Part shown: positions 17,121-24,235 of the stretch, in pieces | Numbering within the stretch: the first letter of the stretch is position 1 | Layout: every line of letters begins with the position of its first letter | DNA from: an uncultured Clostridia bacterium | GTDB lineage: Bacteria; Bacillota; Clostridia; Oscillospirales; CAG-272 | DNA: 38,425 nt | NCBI GenBank assembly: GCA_947624995.1 | Contig: CANQMS010000019.1 | Coordinates: 1 to 38,425 of the forward strand | Direction of reading: 5' to 3' | Notes under the pieces: generated by a model | The model's input: the letters and a program-made list of their open reading frames with translations, nothing else | Database searches by the model: none | What the model was told of the DNA's origin: nothing | Position numbers and translations under genes: made by a program

Positions 17121-17166
17121 AAAAAAGCTCCCCCCGAGGCAAACAGCCTCCGTGGGAGCTTTTTTA
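17121..17166 (+). terminator. Intrinsic terminator after the MORN gene
   Basis: AAAAAAGCTCCC and GGGAGCTTTTTT form the outer stem and GAGGC/GCCTC the inner stem around AAACA, followed by a T-run. A-run and T-run on both sides mean it could also act on the minus strand. Confidence 0.85.
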
Positions 17167-17202
17167 TGCCGCAAAAACCTCAGTGTCCGAACCCATACAT
17201 CC

Positions 17203-17275
17203 ATAAAAAGTTTTGAAGGAGGGGGACCGGGGGAGGTGCCTTTCCTAAAAGGCACCTCCCCCGGTCATCAAAACT
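17203..17275 (+). repeat. Stem-loop repeat element, copy A
   Basis: The head ATAAAAAGTTTTGAAGGAGG is followed by a perfect 19-bp stem: GACCGGGGGAGGTGCCTTT (17225-17243), loop CCTA, and its complement (17248-17266). An outer 8-bp stem AGTTTTGA (17209-17216) / TCAAAACT (17268-17275) encloses it. It lies between convergent genes (MORN gene and mnmE). No T-run follows the stem on the plus strand. Confidence 0.85.
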
Positions 17276-17286
17276 CCCCTCTCCCA

Positions 17287-18669
17287 TCACTTCCCGACGC
17301 AGAATTTAGAGAAAATCTCGGAGATCACGTTGTCGGCGACCTCTCTTCCGTCGAGGCGGGACAGGGCGGAGAGGGCGGAGGCGAGCTCCGCCTCGGCGAT
17401 ATCGACGGGGAGTCCGGCTTCGAGCGCGCCGACGGCGGAGTCGAGCGCTTCCCTTGATGCCGCCGCCTCCGAATACTGCCTCGCACTGAGAAGGACGGCG
17501 TCTCTGCCGAGGCGGAGCGTCCCGTCCGTAAATTCGTTATTGATGATGCTGACGATATCGTCAAATCCGCGCCGCAGCGAGAGCGCGCAGCGCGTCGGGA
17601 CGGCGCCGCACTTAACGGCAAGCGCCTCATATTCCCCGGCGTATACGGAGCCGGGCAGATCGGTCTTGTTTATGACGGCGAGCTTCACCGCAGACACTGC
17701 CGAAAGCAGCTCCGCATCCTCATCCGTCGGGGGGGTCGAGGAGTCGAGCACGACGAGGAGCAGCTCGGCAGACGATATTTTACCGCGCGCACGGGAGACG
17801 CCTATTGCTTCTATTTTGTCCGAGGCGTCGCGAATGCCGGCAGTGTCGGACAGTCTGAGAAGCACGCTTCCCGCCGATACGTCGGCGGTCAGCGTGTCGC
17901 GCGTCGTACCGGGGATATCGGTGACGATTGCATCATCGCCGCCGGTGAAAAGATTGTACAGCGTGCTCTTCCCCGCGTTCGGGCGACCGCATATGACGGT
18001 CTCGACCCCGACGGAGACGGCGCGCCCCGTCCTGTACGTCGATGTCAGCGCGCCGACGCGCTCGGAGAGCGCGCGGCACTCGGACAAAAGCTCGCCTTCG
18101 TCGATGTCGGAGAGATCCTCCTCCGGGTAGTCGATGCGGACGGCAATGCGCGCGAGCAGCTCGGTCAGCGCGCGGCAGAGAGTCTCCGTCTCCTCCGACA
18201 CAGCGTCGCGCGCGCCCGGGGAAGTGAGCGCAAGCTGCGCGCGCGTCTTCGCGTGCAGCAGCTCTCCCGTCGCCTCGGCATCGGACAGCGTGAGCTTCCC
18301 GTTCAGAAACGCGCGGCGCGTGAACTCTCCCGCCTCCGCCTGGCGCGCGCCAGCGGCAAGCACGGCGGCGAGCACCTCCGCGGAGATGAGAACGCCGCCG
18401 TGGCACGTGATCTCGACCGTATCCTCACCCGTGAACGAGTGCGGCGCGCGAAAGACCGTCGCTATCCCGTCATCGACGGCAACACCGCCGCGCATCACGC
18501 GCCCGTAACACGCGCGCGATGCGGGAATGTCTGAAAGCAGAGCCCCGGACGCGGGGAAAAAAACGCGCGCGGCGCATGATATCGCGTCCGCGCCCGTTAT
18601 CCTTATGAGCGCCACCCCGCCGACGCCCGGAGGCGTCGATATCGCGGCTATTGTGTCGGTGTATATCAT
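17287..18669 (-). CDS. mnmE: tRNA modification GTPase MnmE (TrmE)
   Basis: A 460-residue G protein that, with MnmG, installs the carboxymethylaminomethyl group on U34 of tRNAs. The start MIYTDTIAAISTPPGVGGVALIRITG is the folate-binding N-terminal domain. The G domain shows GRPNAGKSTLYN, DIPGTTRDT, DTAGIRDASD and NKTDLPG, and the C terminus ends FCVGK, keeping the catalytic Cys of the C-x-G-K motif. The ATG at 18669 follows a stem-loop repeat (copy B1) whose 3' arm ends only about 10 bases away. The best Shine-Dalgarno is the weak CCGGAAAA at that edge. Its usual partner mnmG is not adjacent but 19 kb away beyond the origin. Confidence 0.96.
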   Translation of the reverse strand: MIYTDTIAAISTPPGVGGVALIRITGADAISCAARVFFPASGALLSDIPASRACYGRVMRGGVAVDDGIATVFRAPHSFTGEDTVEITCHGGVLISAEVLAAVLAAGARQAEAGEFTRRAFLNGKLTLSDAEATGELLHAKTRAQLALTSPGARDAVSEETETLCRALTELLARIAVRIDYPEEDLSDIDEGELLSECRALSERVGALTSTYRTGRAVSVGVETVICGRPNAGKSTLYNLFTGGDDAIVTDIPGTTRDTLTADVSAGSVLLRLSDTAGIRDASDKIEAIGVSRARGKISSAELLLVVLDSSTPPTDEDAELLSAVSAVKLAVINKTDLPGSVYAGEYEALAVKCGAVPTRCALSLRRGFDDIVSIINNEFTDGTLRLGRDAVLLSARQYSEAAASREALDSAVGALEAGLPVDIAEAELASALSALSRLDGREVADNVISEIFSKFCVGK

Positions 18670-18676
18670 GATTTTT

Positions 18677-18733
18677 TTCCGGGGGACGGCTTTGAAAAGC
18701 CTTCCCCCGGACCCCCTTGGTAAACTTTTTATT
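18677..18733 (-). repeat. Stem-loop repeat element, copy B1
   Basis: Read on the minus strand: head AATAAAAAGTTTACCAAGGG, then CCGGGGGAAGGC...GCCGTCCCCCGG, a stem of 14 pairs with one mismatch around a loop TTCA-like centre (plus strand 18679-18693 with 18696-18710). The 3' arm ends CCGGAAAAAAAT, directly before the mnmE start codon. It points away from copy B2. Confidence 0.8.
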
Positions 18734-18747
18734 AATAATTATATTTT

Positions 18748-18823
18748 GAAAACTTTTGAAAGAGGGGTGCGGGGAGAGGACTTTTCGGCGTGTCTGTGAC
18801 ACGCTCTAAAGTCCTCTCCCCGC
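18748..18823 (+). repeat. Stem-loop repeat element, copy B2 with nested hairpin
   Basis: The head AAAACTTTTGAAAGAGGGGT is followed by a perfect 16-bp stem, GCGGGGAGAGGACTTT (18769-18784) with its complement (18808-18823). Inside its loop is a second 7-bp hairpin, GCGTGTC/GACACGC (18788-18794 and 18798-18804). It lies just downstream of the jag stop and is divergent from B1. Confidence 0.8.
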
Positions 18824-18835
18824 GTCTGACCATTA

Positions 18836-19486
18836 TTACTCTTCCTCTTCCTTTTCGCCGCGGTCAAGGGTTATGACGATGCGGCGCTCGGTGTCGACGC
18901 CGATGGAATGCGTCGTGACGCCGTCTATGTTCTGGACCTCGGAGTGAATGATACGGCGCTCGTACGGATTCATCGGTTCGAGCGTGACGGAGCGCTTGTA
19001 CTTGAGCACTCTTGCGGACATGCGGCGCGCGAGGGCGCGGAGCGTTTCGGCACGCTTCTCGCGGTAGCCCTCGACGTCGACGATGACGCGGCGCTTCGAA
19101 TCCTCGCCCTTGCTCCTCGCGTTCGCAAGGCTCGCAAGATACTGGAGCGCGTCAAGAGTTTCCCCGTGGTGACCGATAAGAATGCCGACGCCCTCTCCGT
19201 CAACGGAGAGCTTCAGCTCGCCCTCCTCGCCGTCAGACGAGGTAACGCTCGCCTCAAGTCCGAGAGATTTGACGAGGGACGAGATCATCCCAAGAGCGGG
19301 ATTTTCTTCGGGGATCGTGTAGGTGACCTTGATCACTGCGGGCGATGAGCCCATTCCGAAAAGTCCCTTCTTCGGAAACTCGATTATGTCATATTCCATG
19401 TCCTCGCTCTCGACGCCGATCTCGGTCTTCGCGTTCGCGAGCGCTTCGTCGATGGTTTTTCCCGTAACGGTTATTTCCTTTTTCAT
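18836..19486 (-). CDS. jag: RNA-binding protein Jag / KhpB
   Basis: A 216-residue RNA-binding protein of the Jag/KhpB/EloR family. The N-terminal Jag domain covers about residues 1-55 (KKEITVTGKTIDEALANAK, with the hallmark KKGLFGMGS). A KH domain follows with the GxxG loop in ILIGHHGETLDALQYL, and then an R3H domain (MNPYERRIIHSEVQNIDGV), ending in an acidic EKEEEE tail. Family members bind many RNAs and influence cell elongation and division. It follows yidC by 25 bases, the usual arrangement. An AAAGG lies 12 bases before the ATG. After its stop come the paired repeat elements B2/B1 and mnmE. Confidence 0.95.
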   Translation of the reverse strand: MKKEITVTGKTIDEALANAKTEIGVESEDMEYDIIEFPKKGLFGMGSSPAVIKVTYTIPEENPALGMISSLVKSLGLEASVTSSDGEEGELKLSVDGEGVGILIGHHGETLDALQYLASLANARSKGEDSKRRVIVDVEGYREKRAETLRALARRMSARVLKYKRSVTLEPMNPYERRIIHSEVQNIDGVTTHSIGVDTERRIVITLDRGEKEEEE

Positions 19487-19511
19487 TTTGAGAACATACC
19501 TTTCTTTCGTA

Positions 19512-21167
19512 TCATTTTGAGTCCTTGTCCTCGCCCGTCGGAGCCTTTTTGTCCTCCTTGAGCGGCGCCGCCTCTATCGGCGAGACGGTCTTTTTGCCTC
19601 CGTCCGTGACGGCGGGAGGCGCCGGCGCGTCATCGTCATCGTCAAAGTCGATCCTGTGCAGGGATCTCGGCTTCGGACGGTTCGGATCGCGCTCCGCCTT
19701 TGATTTTTTCGTCTTTCCGAGGTATTCGCGCTCCGCTTCCTTCAGCTCCTCCTCGGTGAATTTCGGCGTAGGATAGAGCTTTGAGAGCAGGACCTGCTGC
19801 AGGAACGCAAGCACGTTTCGGTACATCCAGTAGATGCCGATGGCGGACGGAACGATGAACGCGAAGTACGTACACATGACGGGGCTCATCAGCTCCATTA
19901 TCTTTACGGACATCTGCGTCTGCTTGTCACCCGTCGCCGGCTGCGGCTGATACGTAAATTTGCGCGTCAGCTTCATGGAGCCGTACATGATGACGAACGT
20001 CAGGATCGGAATGAGCAGATAAATGCTCCAGATGTTGGAGGACGGCTGGACCGACAGGTCGAACGCTCCGCCGAACATACGGAAGTTCGGCATCCCGTCG
20101 ATGATGTCCTGCGTGACGTGCTCGCCGAGCCCGCCGACCGCCGCGGCACCGTGCTCCCTCATGAACGAAACGGCGCCGATCTGTTCATATCCCGGAGACG
20201 CCGCACCGATACCGTTGATCAGTCTTGTGAGAGACGCTATAATGTTTGCCGGCATCCTCGTTATATACTTGAGGGGCTCGCGCACGACGGCGAACAGAGC
20301 GAAGATAATCGGGAGCTGGATCAGAAGCGGCAAGCACCCGCTCGCAGGGTTGAAATTTTCCTGCTGATAGAGCGCCATTATCTCGTCGTTCATCTTTTTC
20401 TGGGTCACGGCATCCGACCTGCCCGCGTACTTCTTGCGGATCGCGTTTTCCTTCGGGCGAAGGGATGCCTGCCTGTTCATGTTCTTCTGCTGCTTTATGC
20501 CGAGCGGGAGAAGGATGAGCTGCATGACGAGCGCAAACAGCAAAAGCGCCGCCGCATAATTATGCGTTATGATGTAGCATATCCGGATTATGAATCCCAT
20601 CGGAACGAGCAGGATATCAAAGATGCCGAAGCCCGAGCTGTCAGCGGGGTCGTATGTGTCGAACACAGCTTGCATGACATTGTCGCTCACAAGCTCGCCC
20701 GAGGCGCAAAATGACGAAATGCTCTCGCCCTTGTCGTCGATCTCTACCTCGTACGTGATCCCGGACGGAAGCCCCTCCGCCGCGGCGATTCCGTTATCCG
20801 CAAGCTCAAACGTCGAGACGCCGTTTTCGAATTTCATCGTGACGACGCTTTCGTTGTCGGTATTTGCGGGGAATTCGCCGTTCACGCTCTTATCGGACAG
20901 CGTCACCGTGAACGTGTACTTGCTGTTCGACGCGGTCGCGGCTGTCTTTTTGACTATGAGCGACGCTTTGCCCGTAGCTTTATCCGCTGCGTCCGTGCCG
21001 CCCTCTTCCGTTTCGTAAGAAGTCGTTTCCTCCGCGAACGCCGGCAGCGCCATCGTTAAAACGAGGGCAGCCGCCGTCAGGATAATGAGGATGAGCCTTG
21101 ACGCGTATGACACATTTGGAAATTTTCTTTTTCTTTTCTTTTCCATAGGATGATTTTTCCCGGTCAT
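19512..21167 (-). CDS. yidC: Membrane protein insertase YidC with extra N-terminal extracytoplasmic beta domain
   Basis: YidC/OxaI inserts and folds membrane proteins. The insertase core starts at about residue 180 (FGIFDILLVPMGFIIRICY) and shows the cytoplasmic hairpin KQQKNMNRQASLRPKENAIRKKY, NPASGCLPLLIQLPIIFALF, and later TM segments ending GIYWMYRNVLAFLQQ. A charged tail (DDDDDAPAPPAV..., ending DKDSK) follows. Before the core are a signal peptide (LILIILTAAALVLTMALPAFA, cut after AFA, no lipobox) and about 110 residues resembling the Cna-B/pilin-like repeats of surface adhesins (SLIVKKTAATASNSKYTFTV, FENGVSTFELADNGIAAAEG, GITYEVEID). Gram-positive YidC is normally a lipoprotein without such a domain. 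At 551 residues it is long for the group. The start could also be the ATG at 21146. Confidence 0.94.
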   Translation of the reverse strand: MTGKNHPMEKKRKRKFPNVSYASRLILIILTAAALVLTMALPAFAEETTSYETEEGGTDAADKATGKASLIVKKTAATASNSKYTFTVTLSDKSVNGEFPANTDNESVVTMKFENGVSTFELADNGIAAAEGLPSGITYEVEIDDKGESISSFCASGELVSDNVMQAVFDTYDPADSSGFGIFDILLVPMGFIIRICYIITHNYAAALLLFALVMQLILLPLGIKQQKNMNRQASLRPKENAIRKKYAGRSDAVTQKKMNDEIMALYQQENFNPASGCLPLLIQLPIIFALFAVVREPLKYITRMPANIIASLTRLINGIGAASPGYEQIGAVSFMREHGAAAVGGLGEHVTQDIIDGMPNFRMFGGAFDLSVQPSSNIWSIYLLIPILTFVIMYGSMKLTRKFTYQPQPATGDKQTQMSVKIMELMSPVMCTYFAFIVPSAIGIYWMYRNVLAFLQQVLLSKLYPTPKFTEEELKEAEREYLGKTKKSKAERDPNRPKPRSLHRIDFDDDDDAPAPPAVTDGGKKTVSPIEAAPLKEDKKAPTGEDKDSK

Positions 21168-21179
21168 TTACGATTATGT

Positions 21180-21226
21180 CCGCGCGGTCGACCGATGCCG
21201 CGCGGTACGGGGACATAACTCCCCGT
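21180..21226 (-). other. Two inverted-repeat structures between yidD and yidC
   Basis: In the 66-base gap the 7-bp stem ACGGGGA/TCCCCGT (21207-21213 and 21220-21226) and two copies of the self-complementary CCGCGCGG (21180-21187, 21198-21205) can form hairpins in the yidC leader. No T-run follows, so I do not call it a terminator. A leader role is possible but unproven. Confidence 0.45.
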
Positions 21227-21233
21227 GCTGTCT

Positions 21234-21485
21234 TTATTTGCCGCTGTGCCTTTTTCTTTTCGGTACGGGATCGTATCCCCCGCGGGAAAACGGATTGCAC
21301 CGCAATATCCGCCATAATGACATTGCCGACCCGATAAATAGACCCCACTCCGTCAGTGCTTCGACCGCGTACTGCGAGCACGTCGGCACGAACCGGCAGC
21401 TCGGGTTCCTTTTATACGGTGAAACGTATTTCTGATACAGCCGTATGAGAAACAGAAGCGGCGCTGATAAGATCGGAGTCCGCAT
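21234..21485 (-). CDS. yidD: Membrane protein insertion efficiency factor YidD
   Basis: An 83-residue YidD. The family pattern is clear: [61 protein letters not shown]. It has an amphipathic membrane-associated N terminus and assists YidC-dependent insertion. The ATG at 21485 overlaps the rnpA stop by one base (TGATG), so translation is coupled. yidC follows. Confidence 0.97.
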   Translation of the reverse strand: MRTPILSAPLLFLIRLYQKYVSPYKRNPSCRFVPTCSQYAVEALTEWGLFIGSAMSLWRILRCNPFSRGGYDPVPKRKRHSGK

Positions 21486-21826
21486 CAGAAGGTCACGCCG
21501 AGATAAGAGAGCGCTTTTGAGAGCTCGGGTGAAATGTCCGTAGACTTTGCGGTCACGGCGCTGTCCCTCGCGACGATTATAACGTCAAATCCGGGGACTG
21601 CGCTCTTTGATCCGAGCGCCTCGCGCCAAGCGGCGCGCAGAATGCGGCGTACCCTGCTCCTCACAACGGCTCCTCCTCTCTTTTTCGTCACCGTCAGACC
21701 GAGACGGCACGGGTCCTCGGGACCGGTTCTGAGAGCGTATACGACGATGTATTTTCCTGCGAATTTTTTTCCCTTTTTATATGCGCGCAAAAACGATCTG
21801 TTTTCGCATACCGAGACGATCTTCAT
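21485..21826 (-). CDS. rnpA: Ribonuclease P protein component
   Basis: The 113-residue protein subunit of RNase P, which with the RNA subunit trims the 5' leader of pre-tRNAs. The basic signature [16 protein letters not shown] matches the family's RNRVRR helix, and the N terminus has [24 protein letters not shown] precedes the ATG. It lies 117 bases after rpmH, in the standard rpmH-rnpA-yidD-yidC order. The RNA subunit gene is not in this window. Confidence 0.96.
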   Translation of the reverse strand: MKIVSVCENRSFLRAYKKGKKFAGKYIVVYALRTGPEDPCRLGLTVTKKRGGAVVRSRVRRILRAAWREALGSKSAVPGFDVIIVARDSAVTAKSTDISPELSKALSYLGVTF

Positions 21827-21943
21827 AAAGCTTCCGTCAGTGTTTTTGATTTTACTCGTTTTCCTTCTAAAACCGAAAACCCTCCGAATGTCGTGACGAT
21901 CCGTCCGGCATCGGCGGGTTTACATAGCGAAGGTGTCTTCCAA

Positions 21944-22078
21944 TCAATAGGAGAGACGGGCTCTGCCCTTATCGCGTCTTCTCTTCAGTACCTTGCGTCC
22001 GTTTGCGGTCTTCATTCTCTTCATGAAACCGTGCTCCTTCTGTCTCTGGAGCTTCTTCGGCTGATAAGTCCTCTTCAT
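21944..22078 (-). CDS. rpmH: 50S ribosomal protein L34
   Basis: A 44-residue ORF starting [20 protein letters not shown], continuing [19 protein letters not shown] and ending ARLSY, the near-invariant L34 sequence. AAGGAGG lies 9 bases before the ATG at 22078. It is the first gene of the rpmH-rnpA-yidD-yidC-jag unit and has a strong promoter of its own, divergent from dnaA. Confidence 0.98.
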   Translation of the reverse strand: MKRTYQPKKLQRQKEHGFMKRMKTANGRKVLKRRRDKGRARLSY

Positions 22079-22153
22079 TCTGCTCTACCTCCTTTTCTTC
22101 TGTGGATGCGGAAGCTTTTATAGTTTTTCCATAATCGGCATAGCACGCCTATT

Positions 22154-22183
22154 ATTATATACATAAAAAATTTTGATTGTCAA
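22154..22183 (-). promoter_or_regulatory. Promoter of rpmH
   Basis: On the minus strand TTGACA (22183-22178) and TATAAT (22159-22154) are both perfect, with an 18-base spacer, about 76 bases before the rpmH ATG. Confidence 0.88.
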
Positions 22184-22307
22184 GTGCCTTTTATAAATTT
22201 CAGGTCAATGTTGTCGGGTTTTTGGCATGTTTGAGCGTAAAATCACGCTTTAATCCGGAACATACGCGTTAAATCGCAAACATATATATAAAAATCCGCT
22301 CCCGCTA

Positions 22308-22336
22308 TTGTAAAATTAAATGATATATGATATAAT
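22308..22336 (+). promoter_or_regulatory. Promoter of dnaA
   Basis: TTGTAA (22308-22313), a 17-base spacer and TATAAT (22331-22336), with TGA just before the -10 (extended -10). The dnaA ATG is 53 bases downstream. Confidence 0.75.
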
Positions 22337-22388
22337 AATGATAAGTACCATCTTCAAAAAATGACAGCTCCAAACAGCGGGAAACAGT

Positions 22389-23768
22389 ATGAAAAACGAC
22401 GAAAGCATAAAAGAAATATGGCAGGCGGTAAAGCTCGGTCTGAAGGACGCTTTTCCGGCGTTCGCGTACGACCTGTGGGTCCCGTCGCTCGAGCTTTCGT
22501 CGATCGACGAGAGCCGCGCGGTCCTATCATGCCGCAGCGCGACAAAATATAAAATAATCAAAAACAGGCACATAGACACGATCTCGCACGTTTTCGGCGA
22601 GGTCCTCGGTTATCCCGTCGCCGTCGACATAATCCTTGATGAAGAAGAGGATAAAGAGGAAGAAAAAAAGCCCGAGCCGGAGCGCGAGCGCGCGCGCGAA
22701 TATGTCCGCAGAGACGGGAACATGGATTCAGGTACGGACAATTACGTATTTCATAAGGAATATACGTTCGACAATTTTATCGTCGGCGGTTCGAACAAAT
22801 TTGCGCACGCGGCATGCACCGCCGTCGCGAACAATCCCGGAGAAGTATACAACCCGCTTTTCATATACGGGCAGAGCGGGCTCGGGAAAACTCACCTGAT
22901 GTACGCGGTCGCAAACGAGGTGCGCAGACAGGACCCGAAAAAGAAAATAATCTACGTGACGTGCGAAGAGTTCACGAATGAGCTGATCGAAGCGCTTGCG
23001 AAGAAAAACCCGATGGTAAACTCGGCGTTCCGCGAAAAATACAGGCAGGCGGACGTGCTTCTCATAGACGACGTGCAGTTCATAGGCGGAAAAGAATCCA
23101 TGCAGGAGGAATTCTTTCACACGTTCAACGAGCTTTACGACAACCACAAGCAGATAATATTGACGTCGGACAGACCGCCGAAGGAGATAAATCTACTCGT
23201 CGAGAGGCTGCGCTTCCGGTTTGAGGTCGGACTGCTCGCCGACATTCAGCCGCCGGACATGGAGCTGCGCTCGGCGATCATCATGAAAAAAGCGGAAACG
23301 GCGGGACTTTCTCTCTCTCCGGAGGTCGTGAGATATCTATCCGATAAGCTGAAGAGCAATATCAGGCAGATCGAGGGCTCTCTGAAGCGGCTCGGCGCCA
23401 TTAGCTTCCTGTCCGGTGAGGAGATAACGCCGGAGATGGCGGCAAGGTGTCTTTCGGACATAGTTTCCGAGGAACTGCCGCTGTCCGTAAAGATCTCACG
23501 GGTGATGGAAGCCGTTTCGGACAAATACGGGATCGAAGAGTCCGACATAAGGAGCAAAAAGCGGACGAGCGACATCACGTGGGCGCGGCACGTCGCCGTT
23601 TACATCCTGAGAAAAAAGACGGATATGTCGCTTCAGGATATCGGCACGGAGCTGAAGCGCGACCACTCGACTATACTGCACTCGTACAATACGATTGAGC
23701 GCGAAATAAGCACGAACCCGCCGTTTGCAGCCGAAATCAACGAGCTTCTGAACGAAATAGATATTTGA
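22389..23768 (+). CDS. dnaA: Chromosomal replication initiator DnaA
   Basis: A 459-residue DnaA. Domain I occupies residues 1-80 and an acidic/charged linker follows (about 84-115, rich in Glu, Lys and Arg). The AAA+ domain starts with NYVFHKEYTFDNFIVG, has Walker A GQSGLGKTH (161-169), Walker B LLIDDVQFIGGK, and the RLRFRFEVGLL arginine-finger region. The C-terminal DNA-binding domain carries the signature SLQDIGTELKRDHSTILHSY. ATP-DnaA binds the boxes behind the gene and opens the adjacent AT-rich DNA. The Shine-Dalgarno is weak (GCGGGAAAC), which may keep levels low. Confidence 0.98.
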   Translation: MKNDESIKEIWQAVKLGLKDAFPAFAYDLWVPSLELSSIDESRAVLSCRSATKYKIIKNRHIDTISHVFGEVLGYPVAVDIILDEEEDKEEEKKPEPERERAREYVRRDGNMDSGTDNYVFHKEYTFDNFIVGGSNKFAHAACTAVANNPGEVYNPLFIYGQSGLGKTHLMYAVANEVRRQDPKKKIIYVTCEEFTNELIEALAKKNPMVNSAFREKYRQADVLLIDDVQFIGGKESMQEEFFHTFNELYDNHKQIILTSDRPPKEINLLVERLRFRFEVGLLADIQPPDMELRSAIIMKKAETAGLSLSPEVVRYLSDKLKSNIRQIEGSLKRLGAISFLSGEEITPEMAARCLSDIVSEELPLSVKISRVMEAVSDKYGIEESDIRSKKRTSDITWARHVAVYILRKKTDMSLQDIGTELKRDHSTILHSYNTIEREISTNPPFAAEINELLNEIDI

Positions 23769-24079
23769 CATTCGCATATTATCCACAATCTGTGGAAAAC
23801 GTTGTGGATAAGTCGCGTTACACAAATGAAAAACTTCACTTTTTTCCGTCTTTCTTCTTTGCAGACGGAAAAATGAAACTCTTTATACAGCAGAGCCTCA
23901 AGCTGTTGATAACTGCGAATAGCATAAAAAGAGCGCATTTCCGAATATAATTTACATAATTTTCCTCTTCACCGTTCAACAGCATTCCAACAGCTTTTCA
24001 ACAGGAAAAATTTCTTTCCGACGGTCAAAAAATACAGGTGATGAAAGGACTTTCCGTGTTTTCCGAAAAATCTACCGAC

Positions 24080-24130
24080 CTACTGCTGCGACTACTGCTA
24101 TAAATAAAGTAATATATACTTATATATCCG
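24080..24130 (+). other. DnaA-trio array and DNA unwinding element
   Basis: Trinucleotides CTA CTG CTG CGA CTA CTG CTA run from 24080 to 24100 and are followed directly by AT-rich DNA, including the inverted repeat AAGTA-ATATA-TACTT. On the opposite strand this reads as the 3'-GAT-type trios known to guide DnaA onto single-stranded DNA in Bacillus. It is therefore the best candidate for the melting site. Confidence 0.7.
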
Positions 24131-24204
24131 CGCATCAGACAAAAAATATCTTTCAACACTCTTTCCGAAAGCGATCCAAAGAAGGCAGATCAAACATATA
24201 TAAA

Positions 24205-24225
24205 AGGAGGAGCGGGACACCCCGC
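24205..24225 (+). promoter_or_regulatory. dnaN ribosome-binding site followed by a hairpin
   Basis: AGGAGG (24205-24210) is 25 bases before the dnaN ATG, too far for normal initiation. Directly after it GCGGG/CCCGC (24212-24216, 24221-24225) can form a small hairpin around ACAC. Folding would leave about 11 bases between Shine-Dalgarno and ATG. No other start codon lies between. Confidence 0.55.
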
Positions 24226-24235
24226 AAACAAAAAA

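Larger units (their letters stand above)
22079..22388. other. rpmH-dnaA divergent intergenic region
   Basis: 310 bases that hold the rpmH and dnaA promoters (separate entries). Between them is an AT-rich stretch with a small inverted repeat AGCGT/ACGCT around AAAATC. I see no good match to the DnaA box TTATCCACA here, unlike the region behind dnaA, so the initiation site is placed downstream of dnaA. Confidence 0.6.
23769..24235 (+). other. oriC: oriC: chromosome replication origin (dnaA-dnaN intergenic)
   Basis: The 467 bases between dnaA and dnaN contain three DnaA boxes at exact 12-base steps: TTATCCACA (23779-23787, plus), TTTTCCACA (23791-23799, minus) and TTATCCACA (23803-23811, minus). 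Weaker boxes follow: TTATCAACA (23904-23912, minus), TTTTCAACA (23995-24003, plus) and CTTTCAACA near 24152. After them come a DnaA-trio array and an AT-rich stretch. This is the bipartite arrangement known for Bacillota origins. No gene is present; the dnaN ribosome-binding sequence lies at the right end. Confidence 0.9.

Noticed and set aside
22079..22388. A second origin half upstream of dnaA, as in Bacillus subtilis
   Set aside because: No DnaA-box consensus match was seen there; all good boxes lie behind dnaA.
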